Assembly (NCBI GenBank): GCA_039820545.1
Contig: JBCBPW010000007.1
Span: 1-64,000, forward strand
From: JALEFZ01 sp039820545
Lineage (GTDB): Bacteria; Bacteroidota; Bacteroidia; J057
Direction of reading: 5' to 3'
Length of the DNA: 64,000 nt
Shown here: in pieces, positions 35,309-44,484 of the stretch
Layout of the letters: each line of letters starts with the position of its first letter
Numbering within the stretch: position 1 is the first letter of the stretch
Made by a program: the position numbers and the translations under genes
The notes under the pieces: generated by a model
What the model was told of the DNA's origin: nothing
What the model saw: only the letters and a program-made list of their open reading frames with translations
Databases searched by the model: none

Positions 35309-38300
35309 ATGAAAAATAGCGGTTTCTCTAGCAAACGCAGACACTTGTATTCCTTATTTTCGCTTTCTACTTCTTTTCTTTTATGGATTCTTCTAGGAAA
35401 TCTCAGCCCTCTTTCTGCCCAGGAGGCACTGTCGCTGGCTGTGAATTCTTCCTATGAAGAACGCGAGCCTGTCCTCTCAGATGATGGTTCTACACTCTAC
35501 TTCTGGAGACGGAAAACACCCGATAACATTGGAGGTATCAATGATCCAGGGGACATCTGGTACGCCTCTCAGGGCTTCCGAAGCGGCTGGTCCTATCCCG
35601 AACATTTCAAAGTACCTTTAAACACTAGAGGGCAGGAATTTATATGGCAGATCTCTCCTGACCACGACACCCTTTGGATGGTCTCTAACAACTATGGTGC
35701 AGGTCCCAATGGTGTGGGCTATATTTTTCGTAATTCAGACGGCTACTGGTCCCGTTTATTTCCCGTCTACATCAAAGGTTTTCAGTACAAAGGCGATTAC
35801 AAAGACTTTTACTTCAGTGATCAGCGAGTGATGGTGTTGGTCAATGAAGGAAAAACCAACTATGGAGGTTCTGATTTGTACCTCTCTTTTCCCAAAAATG
35901 ATACCGCATGGCACAAGCCCGTGAATATGGGTCCGATGATCAACACCGAAAAAGATGAAGATGCGCCCTTCCTCACACCTGACGGTAAAGCACTTTATTT
36001 CAATTCAAATGGACGTGGAGGAAGTGGAGAACACGACATCTTCGTCTCCTATCGACTGGATGATACATGGCGCAACTGGTCAGAACCCGTAAACCTGGGA
36101 GCTCCCATCAACACTTCAGGCTACGAATTTGACTTTTTCCTTACACGTGACGGCAAGTGGGCTTATTGGGGCTCTGATAGAGAAGGGGGAAAGGGGGGAA
36201 ATGACATTTATCGCTTGGACCTTGAAGACTGCGAAGTAAATATTTATCCAGAAGGAGATCTGACGGTCTGTACAGGGGAAACACTGGAATTGGAAGGCGG
36301 TTTTCTACCAGGAGCTGGGATGAGCTATCAATGGCTCAAAAATGGGAGTCCTGTCCGAGGTGGAGAAAGAAGAAGACTGACTGTCAGTACACCAGGAATC
36401 TATCAACTGGTTCGGACTACACCGACCTGTAGAGATACCTCCATCAGGAGAGAAGTCAAATTTGTCGATCCACCAGAAGCAAAGCTGGAAGCCCTTTCAG
36501 ACATTCTATGTGTGGATGACTCTGTGGCTTTGAAGGCTGTCACTAAGGATGGAACCCAGTTTCAATGGCGATACAACAGCCTAGACCTCCCCAACGCCAA
36601 GCGGTCCATCTACTGGGCGCAGCGACCTGGAACATATACAGTAGAAATCACCCTGGGACAGTGTAAATCTATTTCTAATCCCCTTATCGTCAATCGATTT
36701 GAAGATCCTGACATCTTTCTTGCCAAGGATACGGCTCTGACGGGACGTGCCGCACTCCCACATTGGCTCTGGACCAATAAGATTCCCCAGAGTACCGCCT
36801 CCACCTTAATTCATGAAATGGCATTGGGCACAAAAGGGGAGACCTACATTCTGGCGAGTAAACCTGGAAGCAAGACCTCCAAGTTGGCTGTTTATACCTT
36901 TTCGCCCGAGGGATTGAGTCGAGGGAGTTGGGGAGAAACGAAAATTCCCGCAGGGACACAGGCTTATCTTGCCTCCACACCCAAAGGGGATCTGATTGTC
37001 GCAGATGATGCCCGATATTTGAGCTGCTACAGTAAATCGGGAGATCTTAAATGGACCAAAGATCGAGAAATGTCCAGAATCGTCGGAATGACGGTAGATG
37101 ATCTGGGATATATCTACACCGCGGGGAGATACGAAGACACGCTTTATTTAGGTTCGGAAAAATATGCACCTTTTGACAGAGGGTCTTTATTTCTCGCGCG
37201 CTATACGCCTAATGGAGAATTGCAATGGGTACAGACCTTTGCGATGGATAATCTGCGTGGAGACATGGGCAATAGTTTGCAGACAGATGAAAATGGAAAC
37301 GTGTATTTGGCGGGGCCGTTTCGCGTCATCGCCAACTTCCGCAGCAAGATCCTTCGCGCTTCTCTCAAAGGAGAGAACTACTTCCTGACGAAGTTTGATG
37401 CCAAAGGCAAGATGAAATGGGTGCAGCGCATCGCCACTGAACGCACGCGTCAGCGGACAGGTTCCTTTTATGTCGATCCAGCTGGTTACAGCTACCTCTC
37501 CTTAAATCGGGAGCTTTGGGCGATGGATCCTTCAGGTGGGCTTCGCTGGAAAAAAGCCCTCAAGACTCCTGGCAAATCTACTGCCGTAACTTCTCGTGTA
37601 GGAGGTACTAAAGGAGAAGTATACATTGCAGGCGTCGCCCAAGATGAGACCTTTTTCGTCGTCCACCTCAACAAGCTGGACAAGCAGGCAGTCATCTGGA
37701 AGGGAGACAAGGCGATCACTGAATTTCCTTCCCATCCTGCCATCATCGGCGATAGCAAAGGCAGCGTCTGGATCACAGGCTTGAGCAAGGGCAAAGACTT
37801 CCCTGGCGCGCAGTTTGACCTGACGAGCAAGTCCAAAGGGTTCCTCCTCAAGTACGGTCTTCCAGACGGTCGTTTTCAGCGGGAGTCTATTGAGATTTGT
37901 AAAGGGGATAACATCACACTTGTCACACGACAAGGCACCGACTATCGCTACCAGTGGTACCAGGACGGACTCCCTCTCGCCAATACCAACCGGTATTACA
38001 TAGAAACGGATGAGACAGGCACTTACCAGGTTCAGATTACCAACGGTCCTTGTGAGCGGCTGTCTCAGCCTCGACAGGTGATCGGTTGTGATGAAGATCC
38101 CATGCGTTCGCGCGCGATTACGGTGGCCGATGTACAGCCCTTGCCAGAGGACTTACCTCCCCCTACGGCTGAAGTCATTCGCGAGCCAGAGCAGGCGGCT
38201 GATTCTGACATTGCTTATACAGCTTCGGGAGAACCCAAAAAGTTGCGGGATCGCCGTGTTTCTTCTCAAAAAGTCGTAGAAATAGAAGGCCGTACGGCCA

Positions 38301-38587
38301 CCATCTATCTGTGGGATCATGGCGCTATGGACAATGACACAGTATCGGTGAATGTCAATGGACAATGGTTGCTAGAAGCATATAGACTAGAAAAGCAGCG
38401 CTACGCAATCGAGTATACCTTCGAACCTGGCAACAACTACATCATCTTGTATGCCTTAAACCTAGGAGGTACTCCTCCCAATACCGCTTCCATCATGGTC
38501 GATGACGGGGTCAATCAGCAGATCTTACAGTTGCGCTCGACCTTAAAGACTTCGGGGATGCTGCGTGTGCGTGTGCGGGATGAGTAG
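35309..38587 (+). CDS. large exported beta-propeller protein with Ig-like domains
   Basis: A 1092-residue exported protein. Signal peptide ends near PLSAQ. Residues about 40-310 form a PD40/WD40-like propeller with repeats such as APFLTPDGKALYFNSNGRGG and FFLTRDGKWAYWGSDREGG, the type usually joined to an OmpA peptidoglycan-binding domain in Bacteroidota. Ig-like/PKD-like modules with cysteine pairs follow (YQWLKNGSPVRGG and YQWYQDGLPLANT are the repeat cores) on either side of a second propeller made of SBBP-like repeats (about 520-850). The C-terminal 110 residues include VNVNGQWLL and ALNLGGTPPNTASI, a recurrent Bacteroidota domain of unknown role. Neither an OmpA domain nor a T9SS domain was recognised. 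Confidence 0.8.
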   Translation: MKNSGFSSKRRHLYSLFSLSTSFLLWILLGNLSPLSAQEALSLAVNSSYEEREPVLSDDGSTLYFWRRKTPDNIGGINDPGDIWYASQGFRSGWSYPEHFKVPLNTRGQEFIWQISPDHDTLWMVSNNYGAGPNGVGYIFRNSDGYWSRLFPVYIKGFQYKGDYKDFYFSDQRVMVLVNEGKTNYGGSDLYLSFPKNDTAWHKPVNMGPMINTEKDEDAPFLTPDGKALYFNSNGRGGSGEHDIFVSYRLDDTWRNWSEPVNLGAPINTSGYEFDFFLTRDGKWAYWGSDREGGKGGNDIYRLDLEDCEVNIYPEGDLTVCTGETLELEGGFLPGAGMSYQWLKNGSPVRGGERRRLTVSTPGIYQLVRTTPTCRDTSIRREVKFVDPPEAKLEALSDILCVDDSVALKAVTKDGTQFQWRYNSLDLPNAKRSIYWAQRPGTYTVEITLGQCKSISNPLIVNRFEDPDIFLAKDTALTGRAALPHWLWTNKIPQSTASTLIHEMALGTKGETYILASKPGSKTSKLAVYTFSPEGLSRGSWGETKIPAGTQAYLASTPKGDLIVADDARYLSCYSKSGDLKWTKDREMSRIVGMTVDDLGYIYTAGRYEDTLYLGSEKYAPFDRGSLFLARYTPNGELQWVQTFAMDNLRGDMGNSLQTDENGNVYLAGPFRVIANFRSKILRASLKGENYFLTKFDAKGKMKWVQRIATERTRQRTGSFYVDPAGYSYLSLNRELWAMDPSGGLRWKKALKTPGKSTAVTSRVGGTKGEVYIAGVAQDETFFVVHLNKLDKQAVIWKGDKAITEFPSHPAIIGDSKGSVWITGLSKGKDFPGAQFDLTSKSKGFLLKYGLPDGRFQRESIEICKGDNITLVTRQGTDYRYQWYQDGLPLANTNRYYIETDETGTYQVQITNGPCERLSQPRQVIGCDEDPMRSRAITVADVQPLPEDLPPPTAEVIREPEQAADSDIAYTASGEPKKLRDRRVSSQKVVEIEGRTATIYLWDHGAMDNDTVSVNVNGQWLLEAYRLEKQRYAIEYTFEPGNNYIILYALNLGGTPPNTASIMVDDGVNQQILQLRSTLKTSGMLRVRVRDE

Positions 38588-38610
38588 TGGAAGGTGTAGG
38601 TCATAGTTTG

Positions 38611-38648
38611 TAGCCCAAGGAATTCATGGTCCTTTGGGCTATTTTTTT
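38611..38648 (+). terminator. Rho-independent terminator
   Basis: TAGCCCAA-GG pairs with CC-T-TTGGGCTA and is followed by a T7 run, 24 bp after the stop codon of the propeller gene. Confidence 0.8.
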
Positions 38649-38704
38649 ATACAACCGAACTGAAAACAAAAAATATATTTCACTTTTCGATCAAATAACA
38701 CCTT

Positions 38705-38725
38705 CACTCTCATATTATGAGAGTG
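38705..38725. promoter_or_regulatory. perfect 21-bp inverted repeat upstream of the RiPP precursor
   Basis: CACTCTCAT and ATGAGAGTG flank a 3-nt ATT centre with no mismatch, 64 bp before the precursor-peptide ATG. No T-run follows, so a transcription-factor operator is more likely than a terminator. No cognate regulator is adjacent. Confidence 0.45.
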
Positions 38726-38789
38726 ACGATCGATAAATTGAACAAACATTCCCCAATATGAAAATTGAGACGCTAACAACCGCAAATTC

Positions 38790-39014
38790 ATGAAATTAGA
38801 AAAGATTCGATCCTTCGCTCAGAAAAACGAACGCGTTCAGCAACTCGACAATACGCAGATGCGACAGGTACTCGGAGGTATAGCCACCAATACCTATAAA
38901 AGGAGTACAGGCGAATGTGATATTCAAAATGGAAATGATACTTCATTCTTTGATTGTCCCCCCAGTGGCGGGGGAACTTCTATTCCTATGCCGCTTCCCA
39001 GAAATGGGGGATAA
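38790..39014 (+). CDS. putative RiPP precursor peptide with double-glycine leader
   Basis: A 74-residue peptide. The leader MKLEKIRSFAQKNERV... ends in LDNTQMRQVLGG (Gly29-Gly30), matching the L-x3-E/Q-M-x2-hGG pattern of Bacteroidota natural-product precursors cut by C39 peptidase-type transporters. The 44-residue core is rich in Thr, Ser, Gly, Asp and Pro, with Cys43 and Cys56, and ends RNGG. The core differs sharply in composition from the leader, as expected. A maturase stub lies 1.4 kb downstream (40398). No exporter or peptidase gene is in the window. The identification rests on leader pattern and context. Confidence 0.65.
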   Translation: MKLEKIRSFAQKNERVQQLDNTQMRQVLGGIATNTYKRSTGECDIQNGNDTSFFDCPPSGGGTSIPMPLPRNGG

Positions 39015-39086
39015 ACCTCTGATTCTCTTTAGTTTAAAGGGAGTTTTTCTTCACACTTAAGCCAACGATATATTCCCTTTTGATAA

Positions 39087-40310
39087 ATGGGTAGAAACAT
39101 CTTCATTCTTCTCTATTTGGCCTTACTCTCATGCGTTTCAGCATGCAAGTCACATATGACGTTCGCGGAGTATTATCAGCGAGATACAGTCCTTCGAAAA
39201 GCAACACATAGGTTTTATGAGCAAAATTATTCGCAGGTAATTTCTCTTGTACTTCATGATCCACTTGCGCAAAAAGATGACATCAATACACTTCAGTGGA
39301 AGTATGAATTATTGGCCATGAGTTATTACAAATTGGGTCAAACAGACTCTGCTTTGTATTACATCTCCAAAGGATTCGAATTGGGAGATATATGGCCACA
39401 GGAAGTACTGGACTGGCAAGAGAGCTACATACCAGAGGAGGATCTCTACTCCTTGCCCTATTATCCTGAACGGGCTATGCGACTGGCAAACTTCTTTGGA
39501 GGAATCCTGCCCATTGTGATGGAGGATTATTTGGGCGATAAGCCAACTTACCTTGCCAAAGTAGATACACAATTTAGGAAAGAACTCGTTCTAGCTGTTT
39601 CAGAGGATCAAGATACCAGATGGACCTATCTTGCCGATCGATCAGAGGAAAATGATCGAGCATTGGCGGAGGCAGATCAACGGAATCAAAACTGGCTCAG
39701 GCAGTATGTGAGTCAAAATGGATGGCCAGGAGGTGACGTTCATGGCTACCATGAATTAGAGCCTGATGTGCTTGTCCTACATGAGGAGGATGAAGAAGGC
39801 AATTTATTTTACCTCAATCATATGATACAATCTGCACAAAGAGGGAAAAGTAGTTGGAGAGACCCCATTGTGATCATGCAAAATCATTATGTGTTCTTTG
39901 GAACTGATTCTGCCAAATGGATTAGAACTGGTAAATTACACTTGATCCGATACAATAGAAATGGGAATATAAATCTTGAGAAAAGTCTTCTTCAAATGAT
40001 TTCTTTAGGTTCCTTCATCGAACATAAACTGTGGCCTTATGGATCATATTATCCTTCGCATACCTATAGTATCGCAAGAAATCGAGACAAAAGAACAGCC
40101 CAAATTGTCGTTCTTCGATATCCTGACGAGAATGTAGCAGATGTACAAAAGTATCAAAAAGGGCTCAAGCAAATCTATGATTACATGATAGAAGAACTGG
40201 AAGTCTCTCCAGAATTACTGACGATGGCATCCCAACCCTATCTGATGAAAAAATCTCAAGGAGTCAGAGTAAGATTTGGCGTCCATGCAGCTCAGCATGT
40301 ACAAGATTGA
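39087..40310 (+). CDS. lipoprotein with TPR-like N-terminal region, unknown function
   Basis: A 407-residue protein with a lipoprotein signal peptide (lipobox VSAC, Cys20). A TPR-like helical segment follows (about 35-100: LAMSYYKLGQTDSALYYISKGFELG). The remainder is mixed and unassigned, with HELEPDVLVLHEEDEEG, IVIMQNHYVFFGTDSAKW and a helical C-terminus. It is 72 bp after the GG-leader peptide on the same strand and shares its terminator at 40311, so the two are probably co-transcribed. It could serve sensing, immunity or be unrelated to the peptide. Confidence 0.7.
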   Translation: MGRNIFILLYLALLSCVSACKSHMTFAEYYQRDTVLRKATHRFYEQNYSQVISLVLHDPLAQKDDINTLQWKYELLAMSYYKLGQTDSALYYISKGFELGDIWPQEVLDWQESYIPEEDLYSLPYYPERAMRLANFFGGILPIVMEDYLGDKPTYLAKVDTQFRKELVLAVSEDQDTRWTYLADRSEENDRALAEADQRNQNWLRQYVSQNGWPGGDVHGYHELEPDVLVLHEEDEEGNLFYLNHMIQSAQRGKSSWRDPIVIMQNHYVFFGTDSAKWIRTGKLHLIRYNRNGNINLEKSLLQMISLGSFIEHKLWPYGSYYPSHTYSIARNRDKRTAQIVVLRYPDENVADVQKYQKGLKQIYDYMIEELEVSPELLTMASQPYLMKKSQGVRVRFGVHAAQHVQD

Positions 40311-40339
40311 GGATGTATTCGAGGAACACGTCCTTTTTT
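40311..40339 (+). terminator. Rho-independent terminator of the precursor/lipoprotein unit
   Basis: GGATGTATTC begins directly after the stop codon and pairs with GAACACGTCC (one A-C mismatch and one G-U) around a 3-nt loop, followed by T6. Confidence 0.7.
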
Positions 40340-40397
40340 CAATACCAGAATTTTAGATTTCGATAGAGAAGCTTCTTTAAATTTACACCTCCACCTT

Positions 40398-40571
40398 ATG
40401 ATCCTTATTTTCTCCGAAAGCCAGGACGTATCTGCTAGAGAAGTATGTCATTGGCTCACCCGATATGCAGTACCTGTCATCTGGATTACGGAGCAGACGG
40501 TTTTGGATGTCCTCAATCTGAGGCCGACAGGATTTTCTTATGAGGAAATAGGGAGTTTCTTGGGGGAATGA
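40398..40571 (+). pseudogene. truncated N-terminus of a grasp-with-spasm-type ATP-grasp peptide maturase
   Basis: A 57-codon frame that starts MILIFSESQDVSAREVCHWL and continues with a hydrophobic strand and VLDVLNLRP. I recognise this as the opening of grasp-with-spasm ATP-grasp maturases (GwsG-like), which begin MILI-S-x3-D-x-ST-x2-V-x2-WL and normally run to about 300 residues. Here a stop follows LGE, and the next 60 bp lead into the terminator of the convergent gene, with no continuation in any frame. It appears to be a deletion remnant. A short intact protein is less likely. The match is from memory of the family pattern. Confidence 0.55.
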
Positions 40572-40594
40572 GTGGACTTGCACTCTCAACATAA

Positions 40595-40618
40595 AGGGCA
40601 GCCCAGCCAGACTGCCCC
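40595..40618 (-). terminator. probable terminator of the 40638-41915 gene
   Basis: On the minus strand AGGGGCAG/CTGCCCT forms a 6-7-bp GC-rich stem followed by TTATGTT, 20 bp after the stop codon. The T-tract is weak. Confidence 0.5.
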
Positions 40619-40637
40619 TATATGATATATCGCTACC

Positions 40638-41915
40638 TTACTTAAACACCAAGAAGTATCCTGAAGAGCTCTCGAAGGCTCCGCATAGATCCTTATAAGT
40701 GGTCACAATCGTAATCGTCTGGCCTACGTAAGGCTGAAAGTTAGAGGTCACATCCACTGGATCTGTAGGGGTGACGACTCCGCTGCATCCACCACTATAG
40801 TCATGCTCGTAGACAGTCTTTCCGCCCACCGTAATAAAAACTCCATCATCTACATATACCTTCCCCGTACCATCTGGATTCGCTGCTAGCATGATCGTTT
40901 TACCTTCAGGGATCACGACGTTGCTGGTCGTCTTTGTGTAAAACTGTGTGGGTGGATTGGGGGGTGCTAGCTGATTCAGTACGGGGATACCGAGTAAAAT
41001 CGGTGTATCTTCTGTTTGGAAGCAAGGCGCAAAGCCATAATCCATGTCCGCGGCAATCGGCTGCCAATCTATTTGAGTAGATCCATTCAATTGAAAGTCC
41101 ACAAAACTCTCGGCATTGTCTCCTTGCGTCACATTGTCGGTCAAGAAGTAATTGTATCCTTGCTTAGAGGTGGGGCTAATAGCTTGCCCATTTAGGGAGA
41201 AGTACCAGAAGGGATCACGCTCCTGAACATTCTTATAAGGCAACACGTACGTACCATTGATGTTGGGGAACGCTGAGTCTGTGAAGCCCTCAAGCTCAAA
41301 AGAAAGCATATACCACTCTAGCTGATTGCCATTTAATGGATCTGGTAAGCAAATCGCGTTGTATTCTTTTAGTGTACCTGAAGCTCCATTCTTGTCTGTC
41401 ACAGACTTATTGAGCTGTACGGTGAATATCTTACCATTCGATTTTTCGGGTGCATTATTGAATTGCATAGCCTCCCCCAAAGTAGAAAAACTTCCCGATT
41501 CTGTGTAAGATACATATGTCTGGTAGGCCTTGGCAGGATCACTGTAAGGCGCTCCTGGAGAAGAATAATCGCCTGTAAAATAAATCCGAATGTGGTAGGT
41601 TTCATCATCGCTACTGGCAACCATCGCTGTATGGATGGCAGAGTGTCTGTGCAGGACATTCTGTAACAGACGAAGCGAACGTCGATAAGAATCCATTTGC
41701 CGAGCGATTCCGTAGCCATTTTTCGAGTTATTGCTTAGATGAGCCAATACACGACGCAAAACGGCGCGCTCAGCCTTGGTGATTCCATACTCTGCCCCAC
41801 CATTGGTGGGATCTGCTAGAAAGGCTTTCAACGCATCGTCATCTGTCATGAGCTTAGAGATGTACTGGTCAAGTGTCTGACTCTCCTCACCATGATTTAC
41901 GGTTTGTTTTTGCAT
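40638..41915 (-). CDS. unknown protein with LigA/RiPP-leader-like N-terminus and beta-rich body
   Basis: A 425-residue protein with no signal peptide. The first 90 residues are helical and resemble the LigA-subunit/Nif11-type fold often used as a leader or recognition module: LDQYISKLMTDDDALKAFL-DP, then YGITKAERAVLRRVLAHLS. The rest is rich in beta strands, Thr, Asn, Gly and Pro, with a conserved-looking EWYMLSFELEGF segment and late cysteines (GGCSG, DLCG). No enzyme motif was found. It converges on the maturase stub and may belong to the same natural-product locus. Function unknown. Confidence 0.65.
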   Translation of the reverse strand: MQKQTVNHGEESQTLDQYISKLMTDDDALKAFLADPTNGGAEYGITKAERAVLRRVLAHLSNNSKNGYGIARQMDSYRRSLRLLQNVLHRHSAIHTAMVASSDDETYHIRIYFTGDYSSPGAPYSDPAKAYQTYVSYTESGSFSTLGEAMQFNNAPEKSNGKIFTVQLNKSVTDKNGASGTLKEYNAICLPDPLNGNQLEWYMLSFELEGFTDSAFPNINGTYVLPYKNVQERDPFWYFSLNGQAISPTSKQGYNYFLTDNVTQGDNAESFVDFQLNGSTQIDWQPIAADMDYGFAPCFQTEDTPILLGIPVLNQLAPPNPPTQFYTKTTSNVVIPEGKTIMLAANPDGTGKVYVDDGVFITVGGKTVYEHDYSGGCSGVVTPTDPVDVTSNFQPYVGQTITIVTTYKDLCGAFESSSGYFLVFK

Positions 41916-42139
41916 AATAAGCGGGTTTGATTTTTGAAGATTATGTAGACAAACCTAGTCAGTATGCATAGGAGGGAACAGAGAGATTTCCCCTGATTAT
42001 TCACAACTATTTCAGGAGAAAATACCTTTTTATTATTCGTATCTAAATATCACCATACTAAAATATATCCTTTTACCATTTCTTCGCATTTTTCAATCTG
42101 AGGCTGTAACTTCATGTACAAGTGAATAAACCCTAGACG

Positions 42140-43414
42140 ATGAATCGAAGAAATGTCTTAAAAAGCCTGGGTATTTCCCTCATGGCCAGCCCTTTTATAA
42201 GCTGGGCATATGATGCAGAAACCTTCCATCGTGAGCAAGTCTTAGTAGATGGTTCGCCTGATGATGAGACCTTCTGGAAAAAATTCGCACGCAAGCACTA
42301 CGACATCTCCTCTGATTTTATCAATCTAGAAAATGGCTACTTCGGTGTGCAGCCTCGTTCTGTCATGCAAGCCTATCAAGCCAACATCCGCAAGGTCAAC
42401 AGCCTCTCGTCCAAATATATGCGACAGGAGTTCTATCAGAAGGACTTCCCAGCGATCATGAACGCCTTAGCAAAGGTTGCAGGAACCTCCACAGATGAAC
42501 TCCTCATCACACGCAATGCGACGGAGGCCCTCAACATCCTCATTCAAGGAATCGACTGGAAGAAAGGCGATGAAGTCATCCTTCAGCATCATGACTACCA
42601 CAGCATGATCGAGACTTTTCAGATGTTGGAAAAGCAGAAAGGCATCGTCTTGAAGTTTGTGGATGTACCTTTGCTCCCAAAGGATCAGCAAGAGATTGTT
42701 CAGCTCTATCAACATGCTGTCACTCCTCAGACCCGAGGCATCCTCCTCACCCATCTGACGCACCTTACAGGTCAGATTTTACCTGTCCAAGCCATTGCTG
42801 CGTTCGCACGGTCGCGGGGGATCGAGGTCATTGTCGATGCGGCCCACAGCTTTGCGCAACTAGATTATCGGCTTCCCGATCTCGGCGCGGACTTCGTCGG
42901 TGTCAACCTCCACAAATGGTTTGGTAATCCGCTGGGTGCGGGGCTAATGTATGTTAAAAAAGAACGCATTCAGGACATCCGGCCCTTGTTTGGGGACTTT
43001 AGGAGAAAGGAAGATGACATCCGCAAATTGGGGCACTACGGCACGCCGGCTACGCCTGTGGTTATGACGCTGCGAGCGGCAGCAGCCTTCCATCAGATGG
43101 TGGGCATCCCACGCAAGGAGGCGCGGCTGCGCTATCTCCAAAACTACTGGACAGCACAGGCGCAGAGCATGGACCGTGTGCAGGTAACGACCCCAAGGAG
43201 TGCGTCACAGTCTTGTGCATTGGCGAGCTTCAAGATCGAAGGAATCGAGGCAAAAGAGGTCGTCAGACGATTGGATCAGGACTTTGGGGTATTCACGGTG
43301 ATCCGCAGGCTGAAGCAAGATACTGTCGTGCGGGTGACGCCGAACTTGTATAACGTAAAAAGAGATTTGGATCGGCTGCTGGAAGGGATTCATGATATTT
43401 CTACCCAATCTTAA
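42140..43414 (+). CDS. Tat-exported class V aminotransferase-like PLP enzyme
   Basis: A 424-residue fold-type I PLP protein. The N-terminus MNRRNVLKSLGISLMASPF has a twin-arginine pair (Arg3-Arg4) and hydrophobic stretch, indicating Tat export. The catalytic domain has TRNATEALNILI (cofactor phosphate site), VDAAHSFAQLD (Asp binding the pyridine N) and the Schiff-base Lys259 in VNLHKWFGNPLGAG. The pattern fits the isopenicillin-N-epimerase/cysteine-desulfurase-like branch. Exported members of this group are known but their substrates are mostly undefined. It is a single gene. Confidence 0.9.
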   Translation: MNRRNVLKSLGISLMASPFISWAYDAETFHREQVLVDGSPDDETFWKKFARKHYDISSDFINLENGYFGVQPRSVMQAYQANIRKVNSLSSKYMRQEFYQKDFPAIMNALAKVAGTSTDELLITRNATEALNILIQGIDWKKGDEVILQHHDYHSMIETFQMLEKQKGIVLKFVDVPLLPKDQQEIVQLYQHAVTPQTRGILLTHLTHLTGQILPVQAIAAFARSRGIEVIVDAAHSFAQLDYRLPDLGADFVGVNLHKWFGNPLGAGLMYVKKERIQDIRPLFGDFRRKEDDIRKLGHYGTPATPVVMTLRAAAAFHQMVGIPRKEARLRYLQNYWTAQAQSMDRVQVTTPRSASQSCALASFKIEGIEAKEVVRRLDQDFGVFTVIRRLKQDTVVRVTPNLYNVKRDLDRLLEGIHDISTQS

Positions 43415-43685
43415 TCCCTCTTGCAAACCTGAGGAAATTATCTCTCTTTCCATAGTATCTCATCAAGAGAAATATATATTTAATTCTCTCCACAACCGTA
43501 GATATTTATCCAAAGTAGCCATCGCGCTTTTTGATACTCACCGATATGACCTCAAGGAGAACCATTCATTTTTCTTTCAACCAAATGTATCCCCTTACTC
43601 ATCATTAGGAGTTGCGAAAGTGCAGGACAGGTTTTTACTTCGTCTTGCCAATTTCTTAAAGTATTCACGCTTTCATATATATACT
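43415..43685. other. intergenic region before the DUF3144 gene
   Basis: The reading frame of the next gene is open through this 271-bp AT-rich stretch, but no family similarity extends into it. It most likely carries the promoter. Confidence 0.35.
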
Positions 43686-43976
43686 ATGGCAGAACTAGAC
43701 GAAGGATTTTTCGCACGAGCAGATGAACACATCAACCTATCCAACAGCCAACTCAAAAATGCCAAAATGGGCGAAGTGAGTGCCTCCATGATGTTTGGCC
43801 TGGCCCGATTCAATGCCTGGGTGAGTGCCTGTGGATGGAACAATGGGGAAGAAATGGGAAACGCCAAAGAGGAAACGATGAAGTACTTTTTGGAGCAATA
43901 CAAAGTCATGCTAGAAGAAAATCTCAACGACTACATCGGGAACTTCGATGAGTATATGAAGAATTTCAAAGGATAA
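43686..43976 (+). CDS. DUF3144 family protein
   Basis: A 96-residue cytoplasmic helical protein matching DUF3144: FFARADEHINLSNSQL, VSASMMFGLARFNAWV and YFLEQYKVMLEENLNDY. The frame is open back to 43392, but the family begins at the ATG at 43686. Its function is not established. It converges with the NTF2-like gene. Confidence 0.85.
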   Translation: MAELDEGFFARADEHINLSNSQLKNAKMGEVSASMMFGLARFNAWVSACGWNNGEEMGNAKEETMKYFLEQYKVMLEENLNDYIGNFDEYMKNFKG

Positions 43977-43982
43977 AAGAGA

Positions 43983-44013
43983 AGGGCAGATGGTCGTATG
44001 AGACATCTACCCT
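43983..44013. terminator. hairpin between convergent genes, possible terminator
   Basis: AGGGCAGATG pairs with CATCTACCCT (one mismatch) around an 11-nt loop. The minus-strand side is followed by TCTCTTTT, so it may serve the NTF2-like gene. Confidence 0.45.
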
Positions 44014-44032
44014 CCCATGTCGGTCCTTCCTG

Positions 44033-44476
44033 TCATTTCTCCACAGGCACCATCGTCACAAAATCCTGAATGACCTGCCACTGCTCTCCCACCTTGGCAA
44101 GTGAGTAGAAATTCTTGAGCGTCGGCTTCCCTGGACTCGTTAAGATCACCTGCACGGTGGCCATATGCGCTCCTATGAAATGAATAGACTGATAATCGGC
44201 TGTCCGCGGATACCCACCAAAAGTCTTGTTGCCGATCAAGGTTCGATAGGTTTCTCGATCCAAGATTTTGACGATGTCTTCCTTGCCGTCATAAAGTGCT
44301 ACACGGAAGGCAGCGTGCATGTGCGGATCAAGGCCCTCGGAGTCGTTTTGGTCGCCCGCCTGCAAGTATTGCGCAAGCGTGGACTTGACTGCTTTTTCCA
44401 TAGGATTATTTTTTTGAGCATAAGACGTACACCCGATCAGAAGGGCGAGCATGAAAATGAATGTGAGCTTCTGCAT
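44033..44476 (-). CDS. exported NTF2-like (lumazine-binding/SnoaL-type) protein
   Basis: A 147-residue protein. The signal peptide is MQKLTFIFMLALLIGCTSYAQ, with a possible lipobox LIGC (Cys16), so it may be a lipoprotein. The body fits the Lumazine_bd_2/NTF2-like cone: VKSTLAQYLQAGDQNDSEGLDPHMHAAFRVAL, then IHFIGAHMATVQVILTS, FYSLAKVGEQWQVIQDFVTM. Such proteins bind small molecules or are catalytic, often in stress responses. A palindrome at 44485-44504, 8 bp before the ATG, matches the operator before the adjacent MarR gene, so repression by that regulator is likely. Confidence 0.8.
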   Translation of the reverse strand: MQKLTFIFMLALLIGCTSYAQKNNPMEKAVKSTLAQYLQAGDQNDSEGLDPHMHAAFRVALYDGKEDIVKILDRETYRTLIGNKTFGGYPRTADYQSIHFIGAHMATVQVILTSPGKPTLKNFYSLAKVGEQWQVIQDFVTMVPVEK

Positions 44477-44484
44477 GTTAATGA

